Both the position numbers and the translations under genes were made by a program. Source: DATEMU01 sp964414585 (GTDB lineage Bacteria > Planctomycetota > Phycisphaerae > UBA1845 > UTPLA1). From it: 55,508 bases of DNA. Below, piece after piece: positions 1-7,989 of this stretch. The DNA is taken from contig CAYPXR010000008.1 of NCBI GenBank assembly GCA_964414585.1, forward strand, positions 1-55,508, given 5' to 3'. How positions within the stretch are numbered: position 1 is the first letter of the stretch; each line of letters begins with the position of its first letter. The notes under the pieces are model-generated. The model did not search any database and was not told the origin of the DNA. It worked only from the letters and a program-made list of their open reading frames with translations.

Positions 1-695
1 TGCCCATCACCATTGGTGTCCGCCTTCATCAATCGTTCGCCGCGATCTCCCAATTCATCCGACGTCAACTGACCGTCGTGATTGGCGTCCAGTCGCTCCA
101 GAACGCGTTCCACTCTCTGCCCGGGATCGACGTTTCGAAAGATCGCGCCGTCGCGCGGTCCGCCGCCTCGCCCGCGCCGGCCCCGAACAGCGCCGAACTC
201 CCCACGCGGTCGGCGCCGCCCGCCGGCTTCGCGATCCGCGCCCGGCGATCCATCCGAAGGCGGCGCGTCGCGGACCTCCGCTTTGTTCGTGTCCGAAGAT
301 GCGCCGTCATTTCCTCGACGTGCGTGATCCCGCCCGCGGTGCAGGGTTTGCATCAACTCCTCGCGCAGGAACTGATGAAGCTTTTCGGGATCGCCGGCGC
401 TTCGTTCCAGGGCGCGATCGACGGCCTCGTTGATGCGCTTTTCAAATACTTCCGCGCGATTGGTCCGCTCGCTCGCTCCAAGACTCTCGCCGCGTCCAAA
501 GCGCGGACGCTCGCCCCGCTCGCTTGCAAACTTTTCAAACTCCTCCCGCTGAATCACCCCGTCGTGATTTTGGTCCATCCGATCGAAGACCCGGCCTTTG
601 GGGTCCGGCGCCGGTTCGGACGATTCCGCCATGGTTCGAGCCGTCGCTCCCAAACTGATCAGGGCCGACATCCAAATCACGGTTTTTGCGGACAT
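1..695 (-). CDS. EF-hand calcium-binding exported protein, C-terminus cut by window edge
   Basis: Reading from the ATG at 695 towards position 1 gives 231 uninterrupted residues with no stop before the edge. Residues 1-23 look like a signal peptide (MSAKTVIWMSALISLGATA). Three EF-hand loops of the DxNxDG type are visible: DQNHDGVIQREE near residue 42, DANHDGQLTSDE near residue 208, and DTNGDG at the edge. Between them lies an Arg/Gly/Asp-rich, probably disordered stretch. A GGAGAA ribosome site sits 6 nt before the ATG. EF-hand proteins of this build are common in planctomycetes and are thought to bind calcium outside the cytoplasm; the partner is unknown. It is divergent from the gene starting at 945. 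The open plus-strand frame over the same DNA gives only low-complexity Arg/Pro/Ser sequence and is not believed. Confidence 0.8.
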   Translation of the reverse strand, partial: MSAKTVIWMSALISLGATARTMAESSEPAPDPKGRVFDRMDQNHDGVIQREEFEKFASERGERPRFGRGESLGASERTNRAEVFEKRINEAVDRALERSAGDPEKLHQFLREELMQTLHRGRDHARRGNDGASSDTNKAEVRDAPPSDGSPGADREAGGRRRPRGEFGAVRGRRGRGGGPRDGAIFRNVDPGQRVERVLERLDANHDGQLTSDELGDRGERLMKADTNGDG

Positions 696-833
696 CGTTA
701 TTTCTCCTTGTTCGAAGGGCCGGAAACGCCGCCCGGGGGATCCCTCGACCGTCCCGGTCCCTAGTCCGACAAACGCCGGCGGGGCGGGATTATTGCCGCG
801 CGTGAAGCCGGGCCAGAATCGTCGTTATCCTAC

Positions 834-868
834 TCGCCTGATCGCGTGGGTGCTGTTGAATCAGGCGA
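834..868. promoter_or_regulatory. Inverted repeat upstream of the 945 gene
   Basis: TCGCCTGAT (834-842) and ATCAGGCGA (860-868) are perfect 9-bp inverted arms separated by 17 nt. A TAGGAT hexamer follows at 877-882, with TGTTGA at 854-859 and 17 nt between the two, so the repeat overlaps a plausible promoter about 60 nt before the start codon at 945. It could be an operator. No regulator is encoded next to it. Confidence 0.3.
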
Positions 869-944
869 ATGCACGCTAGGATCGCCTTCTCGCCGTGATT
901 CTCGGCGCGTGTGACCTGGATATTTCTGAGTGGAGGTTTTGTCG

Positions 945-2978
945 ATGATCGATCGAAGGTACACCATTGGACTTTTGCTCGTAGCCCTGTGCGCGACGGC
1001 GGCTGAACCCGCCCGGGCCCAGACGGACTTTTCCAAGTTTCCCCTGATCAAGGCCGTTCCCGCCGACGCGTTCATCGTCGTCGCCGCAAAAGCCAACCCG
1101 GAGCGCAAGTTCCTCGACGATTACTGGGCCGATGTTCATGCCGCCTTCATGGAAAGCGGCGTCCTCAACGATTTGTGGGAAATGCTTACCGACTCGGTCA
1201 GTGAAGAGAAGCTCGACGCGATCGAAGAGCTCAAGGAGCGCTTTTCCAAGCTCTGCGAGAAGGTCCAGTGGAGCGAGCTTTTCAGCAAGGAAATGATCTA
1301 CGCCGGCCGCTTCATCGTGCCCATCGCCCACGGATCGCCGTACGAAGGACTCGTCATGGGCCGCATGGACGGCGAAAAAGCCGCCGCCAACTACGCTGCG
1401 CTCAAGGGCCTGCTCGCGGAGTTCGTCAAGCTGGTCGAAACCGATTACGGGGAGGGCGTATTGACGCTGACCGAAACCAACGAGGACGGCGTCAAGATGG
1501 CCACGCTCGCCCACCGCGACCTGGCCGGCCTCGTACTTTCCATCGCCAATGACAAGGACGTGATCGCGCTGTCCTTTGGCGGCCCGACGTTACTCAACGA
1601 GTCCATGATGCTGTTGCAGGGATCGGCGAAGAAGAAGGGGATGCTTCAGGCGTCGCGATTCAAGAAGGCCTTTGCGGAGCTGCCTCCGGCCGAGGACAGC
1701 CTCGTCTTTTTTGACCCGTCGATGCTTTTCACGCGCCTTGGCGGCATGATCAAGATGATGGCCGGCGCCAAGGAGGCGAAGAGCGACCAGGAATCCGATG
1801 AGAACGAACCTTCGGAGGAAAAAGAAAACGGCAAAGCCGCCGTGGCCGCGATCAGCAAGTTGCTCGAGGATGTTTCCCTCTTCGACTGCATTGCCACGGT
1901 CGAATACACCGAGGGCCATCGCGTCTTTACCGACAGCCTCGCGAATCTAAAGGTCGATGCCAAAAACAAGCCGCTCTATCCGATTCTCGCCGGCGGCAAA
2001 CATTCCGAGGAGTTTTCCAAGTTTATCCCCAAGGAAGCCCATACGTTTTCCGTCTCGTCCGGCATCAGCTTCAAGGCCCTTTATGGCTATATTCGAACGT
2101 TCATCGAAAGCCATGTCCCCGGCGGAAAGGACGGCTTCGTCGAGTTCGATCGCCTTCAAAAGGAAGACTGGGAGATCGATCTGGAAAACAACCTCATCGA
2201 CGTCCTCGAAGGCCCCTGGGTCTCCTTTTCGACGGACCACGAATGGCTGTTCATGCTCAAGGTGTCCAATGAAAAGAAGATCAGCAAAGTCGTCAACGAC
2301 CTTTTCAAGAAGGCCAACGACGCGATGGGCGAGCAGAATGCGTTGATCCTGACGCCCGTCGAAGTCTCGGGCGATCGGAAGTTTACGCAGATTTCCCATC
2401 CCATGATGATGATGATGGGCGGATTGAACCCGCCGGTGTGGGGCTGCGCGGACGGATATCTGATCGTCGGCTCGTCGGCCAAGGCCGTCGACCTCTGCCT
2501 GAAAACCGCCGAGGGCAAGCACCCCAACATCACCAAGAACCGGCGCTGGGCCGAGGAAGCGATGCGTCCGAAGTCCGGCGACGTCGACGCCATCAGCTTC
2601 ACCGATGAAGCCAATTTCGCCGGGGAACTTCAGCAGGCCATCGGCGGGATGTCGATGGGACTGGGCATGGCCGGCATGATGGGCATGCAGAATGCCCCGC
2701 CGCAGATTCGCTCGATCTTTCAAACCATCCCCGGCATCCTCGCCAAGCTTGGCCCGGTCGCCGGCAAACTGGATTTCTACCAATCCTCTTCCGAGATGAC
2801 GACCTTCGACGGCCAGCGCTGGCTCACCAAGAAGGTCCAGAACTATAAAGACCCCGCCGAACGAGCCAAGGCGAAGGCGTCCGACTCCGGAGACGAGGAA
2901 ACGAAATCCGCCCACAAAAAGGCGGCCAAGAAGAGACCCGTGAAAAAAGAGAAGGACGAGGATTCCGGGGACGAATAG
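945..2978 (+). CDS. Secreted protein of unknown function, 677 aa
   Basis: I do not recognise the family. The ATG at 945 is preceded by GGAGG (932-936) at 8 nt spacing, which favours it over the in-frame GTG at 930. Residues 1-26 form a signal peptide ending in ARAQ, so the mature protein is probably periplasmic or surface-exposed. The body is mixed alpha/beta with no transmembrane segment. It is interrupted by a charged Glu/Lys linker near residue 285 (ESDENEPSEEKENGKAAV) and by two Met-rich stretches, HPMMMMMGG near residue 485 and a Gly/Met run from about residue 566. The last 40 residues are Lys/Asp/Glu-rich. A strong terminator follows directly, so the gene is probably a single transcription unit. 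A structural, non-catalytic role is possible; no catalytic motif was seen. Confidence 0.8.
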   Translation: MIDRRYTIGLLLVALCATAAEPARAQTDFSKFPLIKAVPADAFIVVAAKANPERKFLDDYWADVHAAFMESGVLNDLWEMLTDSVSEEKLDAIEELKERFSKLCEKVQWSELFSKEMIYAGRFIVPIAHGSPYEGLVMGRMDGEKAAANYAALKGLLAEFVKLVETDYGEGVLTLTETNEDGVKMATLAHRDLAGLVLSIANDKDVIALSFGGPTLLNESMMLLQGSAKKKGMLQASRFKKAFAELPPAEDSLVFFDPSMLFTRLGGMIKMMAGAKEAKSDQESDENEPSEEKENGKAAVAAISKLLEDVSLFDCIATVEYTEGHRVFTDSLANLKVDAKNKPLYPILAGGKHSEEFSKFIPKEAHTFSVSSGISFKALYGYIRTFIESHVPGGKDGFVEFDRLQKEDWEIDLENNLIDVLEGPWVSFSTDHEWLFMLKVSNEKKISKVVNDLFKKANDAMGEQNALILTPVEVSGDRKFTQISHPMMMMMGGLNPPVWGCADGYLIVGSSAKAVDLCLKTAEGKHPNITKNRRWAEEAMRPKSGDVDAISFTDEANFAGELQQAIGGMSMGLGMAGMMGMQNAPPQIRSIFQTIPGILAKLGPVAGKLDFYQSSSEMTTFDGQRWLTKKVQNYKDPAERAKAKASDSGDEETKSAHKKAAKKRPVKKEKDEDSGDE

Positions 2979-3006
2979 TCACCGGGTCGACTTCGTACGA
3001 ATCCTC

Positions 3007-3045
3007 ACGAAGCCCGCCGATGGCCATCGGCGGGCTTCGTGTTTT
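3007..3045 (+). terminator. Rho-independent terminator of the 945 gene
   Basis: A perfect palindrome with 17-bp arms (3007-3023 and 3024-3040, core GCCCGCCGATGG/CCATCGGCGGGC) is followed by GTTTT, 28 nt after the stop codon. Confidence 0.85.
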
Positions 3046-3074
3046 CCTGCGCGATTTCCGCTCCCTCCCGCCGC

Positions 3075-3080
3075 TATAAT
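3075..3080 (+). promoter_or_regulatory. -10 box TATAAT placed for a leaderless transcript
   Basis: A consensus TATAAT ends 6 nt before the ATG at 3087 and there is no Shine-Dalgarno sequence. Transcription would start on or next to the A of the ATG. No good -35 hexamer is visible. Confidence 0.6.
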
Positions 3081-3086
3081 TCTGTC

Positions 3087-4202
3087 ATGGCGGACACGAC
3101 TTCACTCAAGTCGCTCCTCTCGAATAACACCATGCGCGGCGATCCTGCGCTCGTTTTCAACGAAGGCGGCGCGCTCCGCTGTGTCGCCTGCGGTCATCGC
3201 TGCCTCATCAAGCCCGGCCGCGCCGGCGTCTGCCGCGTCCGCTTCAACGAAGGCGGAGAACTTCGCGTGCCCGGCGGTTACGTCGCCGGCATCCAGATCG
3301 ACCCTATCGAGAAGAAGCCGTTCTACCACGCCTATCCCGGCCGCGACGCGCTTTCGTTTGGAATGCTCGGCTGCGATTACCACTGCGGCTATTGCCAGAA
3401 TTGGGTCACGTCGCAGGCCCTTCGCGACGACCAGGCCGTCAGCCTCCCGCGCTTCTGCTCGGCCGCGCAGCTCGCCGACCTCGCCGTCGAACATGATGTC
3501 CCCGTCGTCGTATCCACCTACAACGAACCGCTCATCACCAGCGAATGGGCCGTCGAGGTCTTCAAGGAAGTTCGTGCCCGTGGCATCGTCTGCGGCTACG
3601 TCTCCAACGGCAACGGCACGCCGGAGGTGGTCGAATTTATTCGCCCCTATGTGGACCTTTACAAAGTCGATTTGAAGGGCTTCGACGATAAACACTACCG
3701 CGAACTCGGCGGCGTCCTCGCCAACGTCCTCGACACGATCGGCCGCTTGAAAGAGATGGGCTTCTGGGTCGAGATTGTCACACTCGTCATCCCCGGCTTT
3801 AACGACAGCGACGCGGAATTGACCGGCATCGCGACGTTCCTGGCCGGCGTCTCCCGCGACATCCCCTGGCACGTCACCGCCTTTCACCCCGACTACAAGA
3901 TGCAGGAGAACCATCGCACGCCTGCCGCGACGCTGCTCCGCGCGTACGACATCGGCAAGGCCGCGGGCTTGCGCTTCATCTACCCCGGCAATATCCACGG
4001 CGGCGTCGGTGATCGCGAGAATACTTCTTGCCCCTCGTGCAACGCGATGATCATCCGCCGCACGGGCTTCTACGTTTACGAAAATCGCATGACGACGCCG
4101 GGCAAATGTCCCGAATGCAGCGCCGACATCCCCGGCGTCTGGGAAGCCGACGCCCCCAAACACTCCGACGGCACGGGGATTCCGCTGCCGGTCTACATGT
4201 AA
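3087..4202 (+). CDS. amrS: AmmeMemoRadiSam-system radical SAM enzyme
   Basis: Radical SAM protein of 371 aa. The cluster motif CDYHCGYC (Cys96, Cys100, Cys103) binds the 4Fe-4S cluster that cleaves S-adenosylmethionine. The N-terminal segment CVACGHRC...GVCRVR and the C-terminal pairs CPSC and CPEC are typical of the AmrS/PflA-like family that co-occurs with AMMECR1 and MEMO proteins; those partners are not in this window. The in-frame GTG at 3039 lies inside the terminator stem, so the ATG at 3087, just after TATAAT, is chosen. The family's substrate is not firmly established. It lies between a terminator and an intergenic palindrome, so it is likely monocistronic. Confidence 0.88.
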   Translation: MADTTSLKSLLSNNTMRGDPALVFNEGGALRCVACGHRCLIKPGRAGVCRVRFNEGGELRVPGGYVAGIQIDPIEKKPFYHAYPGRDALSFGMLGCDYHCGYCQNWVTSQALRDDQAVSLPRFCSAAQLADLAVEHDVPVVVSTYNEPLITSEWAVEVFKEVRARGIVCGYVSNGNGTPEVVEFIRPYVDLYKVDLKGFDDKHYRELGGVLANVLDTIGRLKEMGFWVEIVTLVIPGFNDSDAELTGIATFLAGVSRDIPWHVTAFHPDYKMQENHRTPAATLLRAYDIGKAAGLRFIYPGNIHGGVGDRENTSCPSCNAMIIRRTGFYVYENRMTTPGKCPECSADIPGVWEADAPKHSDGTGIPLPVYM

Positions 4203-4279
4203 TCAGAGCCGCGACGGTCAGGGAGCGTCCGGTGGCGTTCGAATGTCGCGCGACGCTCCTTTACAGTCGCGGCTCTGAT
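4202..4279. repeat. REP-like intergenic palindrome
   Basis: The 14-nt arms ATCAGAGCCGCGAC (4202-4215) and GTCGCGGCTCTGAT (4266-4279) are perfect inverted copies. A second nested pair, GGAGCGTC (4222-4229) and GACGCTCC (4252-4259), gives a two-tier hairpin of 78 nt. It begins on the last base of the stop codon of the radical SAM gene. From memory, sequences close to AGAGCCGCGACxGTxAGGGAGCG are scattered through many planctomycete genomes; no second copy is visible here. It may also terminate transcription of the gene before it. Confidence 0.7.
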
Positions 4280-4296
4280 CGAACGCGGCCTTCCCT

Positions 4297-4302
4297 TACA
4301 AT
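4297..4302 (+). promoter_or_regulatory. -10 box TACAAT placed for a leaderless transcript
   Basis: TACAAT ends 7 nt before the ATG at 4310. The intervening CTCCCCA contains no ribosome binding site. Confidence 0.5.
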
Positions 4303-4309
4303 CTCCCCA

Positions 4310-5485
4310 ATGAGTACGCCCACGAATGATGCCGATCAGGGATCCGACGTGGCGGACGACGATCTCGTCCGCGCCGACGCCGAGCCGACCGACGTCGCCG
4401 CCGAGTTCGAGATCGAAAAACTGTCCGCGACGCCGCAATCGCCCGCCGCCGCGGCGGAGGACGACCTCGTCCAGCGCATCGACTCGCCTGATGAGGAGGA
4501 GCCCCGCCGCGCCGTGATTCACATCCGCCGCAAGCTGCCCGGCCGCCGGCTCGACAAGTACCTCATGGCCCGCTTCCCGCGCGTCTCGCGCACCACGCTC
4601 CAGCGGCTCATCAAGCAGGGCGACATCATCGTGAACGCCCGGCCGACCAAGAAAAGCTACGAGGTCGAAGGCGGCGACGTAATCGAGATCACCTTTCCCC
4701 CGCCGCCGATTTACGACGTCGCCCCGGAGAATATCCCGCTCGACATCATCTACGAAGACGATTACGTCCTCGCCCTCAACAAACCCGCCGGCATCATCGT
4801 CCACCCCGCCTCGCGCACCCAGAGCGGCACCATCGCCAACGGTCTCGCCTTCTACTGCCAGTCGCTCGCCAAGACCGACGACCCCTTTCGCCCCGGCATC
4901 GTCCACCGCCTCGACAAGAACACGACCGGCATCATGATCGTCGCCAAAACGGACGAAGCGCACTGGCGTCTGTCCAAACAATTCGAGGATCGCACGACGC
5001 AGAAGATCTACATGGCGATCGTGCATGGCGAGCCGGAGTTTGACGAGGACATCATCGACGTGCCGATCGGCCAGCACCCCACGGTGCACGACCGCTACGT
5101 CGCGACCGGCTTCGCCGAGCGATTGGGCGGGAAGTTCGAGAAGAAGCTCTCCAAGTCCGCGATCACGCGTTACCGCGTCGTCAAGCGAATCCGCGGCTAC
5201 AGCCTGGTCGAGCTGCATCCCAAGACCGGTCGGACGCATCAGCTCCGCATCCACATGTCGCACATCCGCCATCCGATCGTCGGCGACCCCTTCTACGGCG
5301 GCCGCCACGTCTCGATCCGCCAGGTCACCGGCCGCCCGACGGACCCCGACGAACCGCGCTTCACGCGGCAGATGCTTCATGCGTGGCGATTGACGGTCAC
5401 CCACCCGATTAAGCAAACGCCCCTGACGCTGGAAGCGCCGCTGGCGGCGGATATGGTCGAGTTTCTCGGTTTGCTCGGCGCGTAA
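4310..5485 (+). CDS. rluD: RluD/RluA-family 23S rRNA pseudouridine synthase
   Basis: 391 aa. An acidic, probably disordered N-terminus of about 75 residues precedes an S4 RNA-binding domain (from RLDKYLMARF, residue ~80, to ~140). The RluA-type catalytic domain carries HRLDKNTTGIMIVAK (H199-D202; Asp202 is the catalytic Asp) and the later PKTGRTHQLRIHM motif. The enzyme isomerises uridines in 23S rRNA; the RluD-like S4-catalytic order fits the large-subunit enzyme. The frame stays open upstream to 4028, but that extension runs through the intergenic palindrome and the preceding gene, so the ATG at 4310 is chosen. The exact target uridines cannot be read from the sequence. Confidence 0.92.
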   Translation: MSTPTNDADQGSDVADDDLVRADAEPTDVAAEFEIEKLSATPQSPAAAAEDDLVQRIDSPDEEEPRRAVIHIRRKLPGRRLDKYLMARFPRVSRTTLQRLIKQGDIIVNARPTKKSYEVEGGDVIEITFPPPPIYDVAPENIPLDIIYEDDYVLALNKPAGIIVHPASRTQSGTIANGLAFYCQSLAKTDDPFRPGIVHRLDKNTTGIMIVAKTDEAHWRLSKQFEDRTTQKIYMAIVHGEPEFDEDIIDVPIGQHPTVHDRYVATGFAERLGGKFEKKLSKSAITRYRVVKRIRGYSLVELHPKTGRTHQLRIHMSHIRHPIVGDPFYGGRHVSIRQVTGRPTDPDEPRFTRQMLHAWRLTVTHPIKQTPLTLEAPLAADMVEFLGLLGA

Positions 5486-5608
5486 GGGAGGTCGAGTCGC
5501 GGACCCACCGTGGCGGGGCTCCCGTCGAGCCGCCAACAAACCTCCACAGAATTGCCTCCGCGTTCACCCGCGCAAATAATGACATATCCAATCAGCCGGA
5601 GGCTCGCC

Positions 5609-6439
5609 ATGTTTGAACGCTTCACCGACCGCGCTCGTAAGATGATGGCCTACGCCAATCAGGAAGCAAACAATTTTTCCCACGAATACATCGGCACTGA
5701 ACATATCCTGCTCGGCTTGGTCAAAGAAGGCAGCGGCGTCGGCGCGAATGTCCTGAAGAATCTTGGCGTCGATTTGTTTAGGGTTCGATTGGAAATCGAA
5801 AAGCTGATTAAGCGTGGGCCGACCGAACCCAGCGGCGGAAAGCTTCCACAGACGCCTCGTGCCAAGAAAGTCATCGAGTATGCCATCGCCGAGGCCCGCG
5901 GCCTCAATCATAACTATGTCGGCACGGAACATTTGCTTCTCGGATTGATGAGGGAGGACGGTGTCGCCGCACAGGTCCTCAAGAATCTTGGCGTCGATCT
6001 CCAAAAGGCTCGAATGGAAATCATTGACCTTCTTGGTGCGGGCTCAACGCCAAACGACCCTCCCGCCGAGCTGACGGAGCCCGTCGGGCCCCCGCCGTCG
6101 CCCAAAAGCATGGGGACGATTATTGGTGAACTTGTTTCAAGCTACGACAAACAATTGTTCGATTTGAACCGGCAAAAGGACGACCTGATTCGCAGCGCCG
6201 ACTACGAAAAAGCCGCCGACGTTCGGGATCAAACAATCGCTCTGATTGCATTCAAGGAATTTCTCATCAAATTTGTTCTCGATATAAAGATTGACGCAGC
6301 CGCAACGGGCCGTAGCTGGGGCCAACAGCGCGCCCAGATGCTCGCCCAACTCGCCGTTGCCTTGATCGAATCCTCCCCCGAGCTCGTCGCGCAACTCGGC
6401 GACACGCTCGAGAAGCTACGCAAAGCATCTGAACCCTAG
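5609..6439 (+). CDS. Clp N-domain protein with UVR motif and no AAA+ ATPase
   Basis: 276 aa. Residues 1-135 hold two Clp-N repeats nearly identical in layout to the start of ClpC (MFERFTDRARK; two copies of GTEHxLLGL). Residues ~185-215 form a UVR motif (LNRQKDDLIRSADYEKAADVRDQ region), the helix pair that ClpC and McsA use for partner contacts. The Walker A/B modules of ClpC are absent: the protein stops after a helical tail. CCGGAGG lies 6 nt before the ATG at 5609, supporting this start over the frame's earlier ATGs. It may be a ClpC-like adaptor or decoy that binds substrates or partners without unfolding them; this is inference. GC is somewhat lower than in the neighbouring genes. Confidence 0.88.
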   Translation: MFERFTDRARKMMAYANQEANNFSHEYIGTEHILLGLVKEGSGVGANVLKNLGVDLFRVRLEIEKLIKRGPTEPSGGKLPQTPRAKKVIEYAIAEARGLNHNYVGTEHLLLGLMREDGVAAQVLKNLGVDLQKARMEIIDLLGAGSTPNDPPAELTEPVGPPPSPKSMGTIIGELVSSYDKQLFDLNRQKDDLIRSADYEKAADVRDQTIALIAFKEFLIKFVLDIKIDAAATGRSWGQQRAQMLAQLAVALIESSPELVAQLGDTLEKLRKASEP

Positions 6440-6520
6440 ACTCGCATGCGAATTGGCCCCCCCGGTCATTGACCGGAGGCAAAATGAATTGGGATCACAG
6501 CCGAGGGCGGCTGTGCTCCA

Positions 6521-7306
6521 TCATCTCACGATGACAATCGTCCCCGGCGCGGCGCGGAGCTGGCTGGCGGCACTGCCCTGGTTGATGGCGACTTCCAACA
6601 TGCCGGTCGAGCCGAGGATGGCGACGATCTCGCCGGGGTTCACGTCGGCGTAGGTCGTCCGCAGTGGCCCGACGCGTAAGGGGCCGACGTACACGGACAG
6701 ATCGGCGGCGGGGCCGACCGTGCGGGCCAAATCGTCCTCGCTGATGTTGGAGATGAGGTTGCCGAAGTGATCGACGTAGAGCACCTGGCCCTGGATGCCG
6801 CCCTGCGGCAATGGGGCGGGCGGCTCCAGATTCAGGATCTCGAGCTGGTCGATGACCGGCCCGACGTTGACGAGGCTCAGGCCGCGGGCGAGATGACCGG
6901 CGACGGGGGCGAGGATGTCTCGGCCGTGGAAGGTGGCGCTGACGTCCTGGCGGAAAAGACGACCGTTGGCGATCTGGCGAAGCTCGTCGACGGGGAAGTC
7001 GCGGTGGACGAGGCTGACGATGCCGTTGTCCGGGGCGAGGATGATCTGGCCGTCGTAGGAGGCGGCGAGCAGGCGGCGGGTCGTGCCGACGCCGGGGTCC
7101 ACGACGACGACGTGGATCGTCCCCTCGGGGAAATAGTCGAAGGCCTGGCGGAGGACGAAGGCGCCATGGACGACGTCGTGGGCGGCGATGGAGTGGGTGA
7201 TGTCAATGATCTGCGCGGTCGGCGACTGCTGGAGGATGACGCCTTTCATGCAGGCGACGTAGTGGTCGGCCGAGCCGAAGTCGGTGGTGAGGGTGATGAT
7301 GGCCAT
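6521..7306 (-). CDS. SAM hydrolase (S-adenosyl-L-methionine hydroxide adenosyltransferase, DUF62)
   Basis: 261 aa, the usual length for the family. The N-terminal LTTDFG segment, DPGVGTTRR, the APDNGIVS loop and FHGRDILAP are conserved landmarks of the SAM hydroxide adenosyltransferases and related SAM halogenases. The small-insert form seen here fits the hydrolase, which splits SAM to adenosine and methionine. The ATG at 7306 starts directly with MAIITLTTDFG, as in homologues. It is transcribed against the gene before it, ending 80 nt from that stop. Its physiological role is unclear in most bacteria. Confidence 0.88.
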   Translation of the reverse strand: MAIITLTTDFGSADHYVACMKGVILQQSPTAQIIDITHSIAAHDVVHGAFVLRQAFDYFPEGTIHVVVVDPGVGTTRRLLAASYDGQIILAPDNGIVSLVHRDFPVDELRQIANGRLFRQDVSATFHGRDILAPVAGHLARGLSLVNVGPVIDQLEILNLEPPAPLPQGGIQGQVLYVDHFGNLISNISEDDLARTVGPAADLSVYVGPLRVGPLRTTYADVNPGEIVAILGSTGMLEVAINQGSAASQLRAAPGTIVIVR

Positions 7307-7371
7307 GAGTCATGGCGGGCCGGGACGCCCGCTTCACTGGTTGTAACGCCTGTCCGGCATTGTACGGGCGA

Positions 7372-7548
7372 TCAATCGGCGTGAACGGCGACCGGTACCT
7401 CATTGGACAGGCCGGCGGCGGCAGAGGCGCGCCAAGCCAGTCCACCCCACGCCGCAAGAGACAGGCAGAGGCCGGCCAGACCGATGATCCAGGCGGAGAG
7501 CCGCCCGATCGAGAGGTGATCCTTTCGCTTGTGAATTGTCATGTCCAT
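7372..7548 (-). CDS. Small single-span membrane protein, hypothetical
   Basis: 58 aa from the ATG at 7548 (an in-frame ATG two codons later is equally possible). The sequence is a basic N-terminus (MDMTIHKRKDH), one hydrophobic helix of about 25 residues (WIIGLAGLCLSLAAWGGLAW) and a short polar tail. No family is recognised and the ribosome site is weak. It could be spurious, but the sharply amphipathic layout argues for a real gene. Confidence 0.4.
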   Translation of the reverse strand: MDMTIHKRKDHLSIGRLSAWIIGLAGLCLSLAAWGGLAWRASAAAGLSNEVPVAVHAD

Positions 7549-7989
7549 TGCGTCCGCCGGAGACACGAAGCGGCAATTGGCGTGCTGGCTGGTTTGGGAA
7601 TTGGAGATTACCGGCGGCGCGCGGCGATGGGCCGCTGAGGGAGGAGATTAGAAGACCCCGGGGTACTTTGATGGCTTTGTCGGATGTAGCGTCTGTAGGA
7701 GGCGATGCCTGCCGCCAACGCTGAAGCGCCTTGTCAGAGTACGTAAACTATTAAATAAAAATACTTTAGAGACGCGAGGCGGTTTCAGCATCCTCCATGC
7801 AGTTTCACAAAAAACTCCCTGTTTATCCGGACCTTCGACTCTTTTTGTTTACCATCCTTGGGATGGGTAGCGATAGACCTTGCGGGCGGAGGGTCTTGTT
7901 ATAATCCTTTGGCCGGCGAAAACGGGGGCAGGTCAAGTGTTCGGAATTGGACGCCTCCCCTGCCGAAAGCGGTCATTAACCCCCTGAAG
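7549..7989. other. 440-nt intergenic region, partly AT-rich
   Basis: No believable gene. The middle (about 7735-7860) is much richer in A/T than its surroundings, with runs such as TATTAAATAAAAATAC and CTTTTTGTTTACC. It contains an extended -10 box for the next gene at 7900-7905. TTGTCA near 7735 followed 17 nt later by AATAAA may be another weak promoter. Confidence 0.5.
7900..7905 (+). promoter_or_regulatory. Extended -10 box TGTTATAAT upstream of the PgpH-type gene
   Basis: TATAAT preceded by TG at the extended -10 position (TTGTTATAAT). Transcription would start near 7912, about 78 nt before the chosen ATG at 7990. Confidence 0.5.

Noticed and set aside
78..764. Long plus-strand open frame over the EF-hand gene
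   Set aside because: Its product is Arg/Pro/Ser-rich without any family pattern, while the minus strand gives a signal peptide, a ribosome site and three EF-hand loops.
930..944. Upstream GTG start of the secreted protein gene
   Set aside because: The GTG lies inside the GTGGAGG ribosome site; starting at ATG 945 gives a normal signal peptide.
4028..4309. N-terminal extension of the RluD frame
   Set aside because: It runs through the preceding gene and the intergenic palindrome; the ATG at 4310 has a fitting -10 box.
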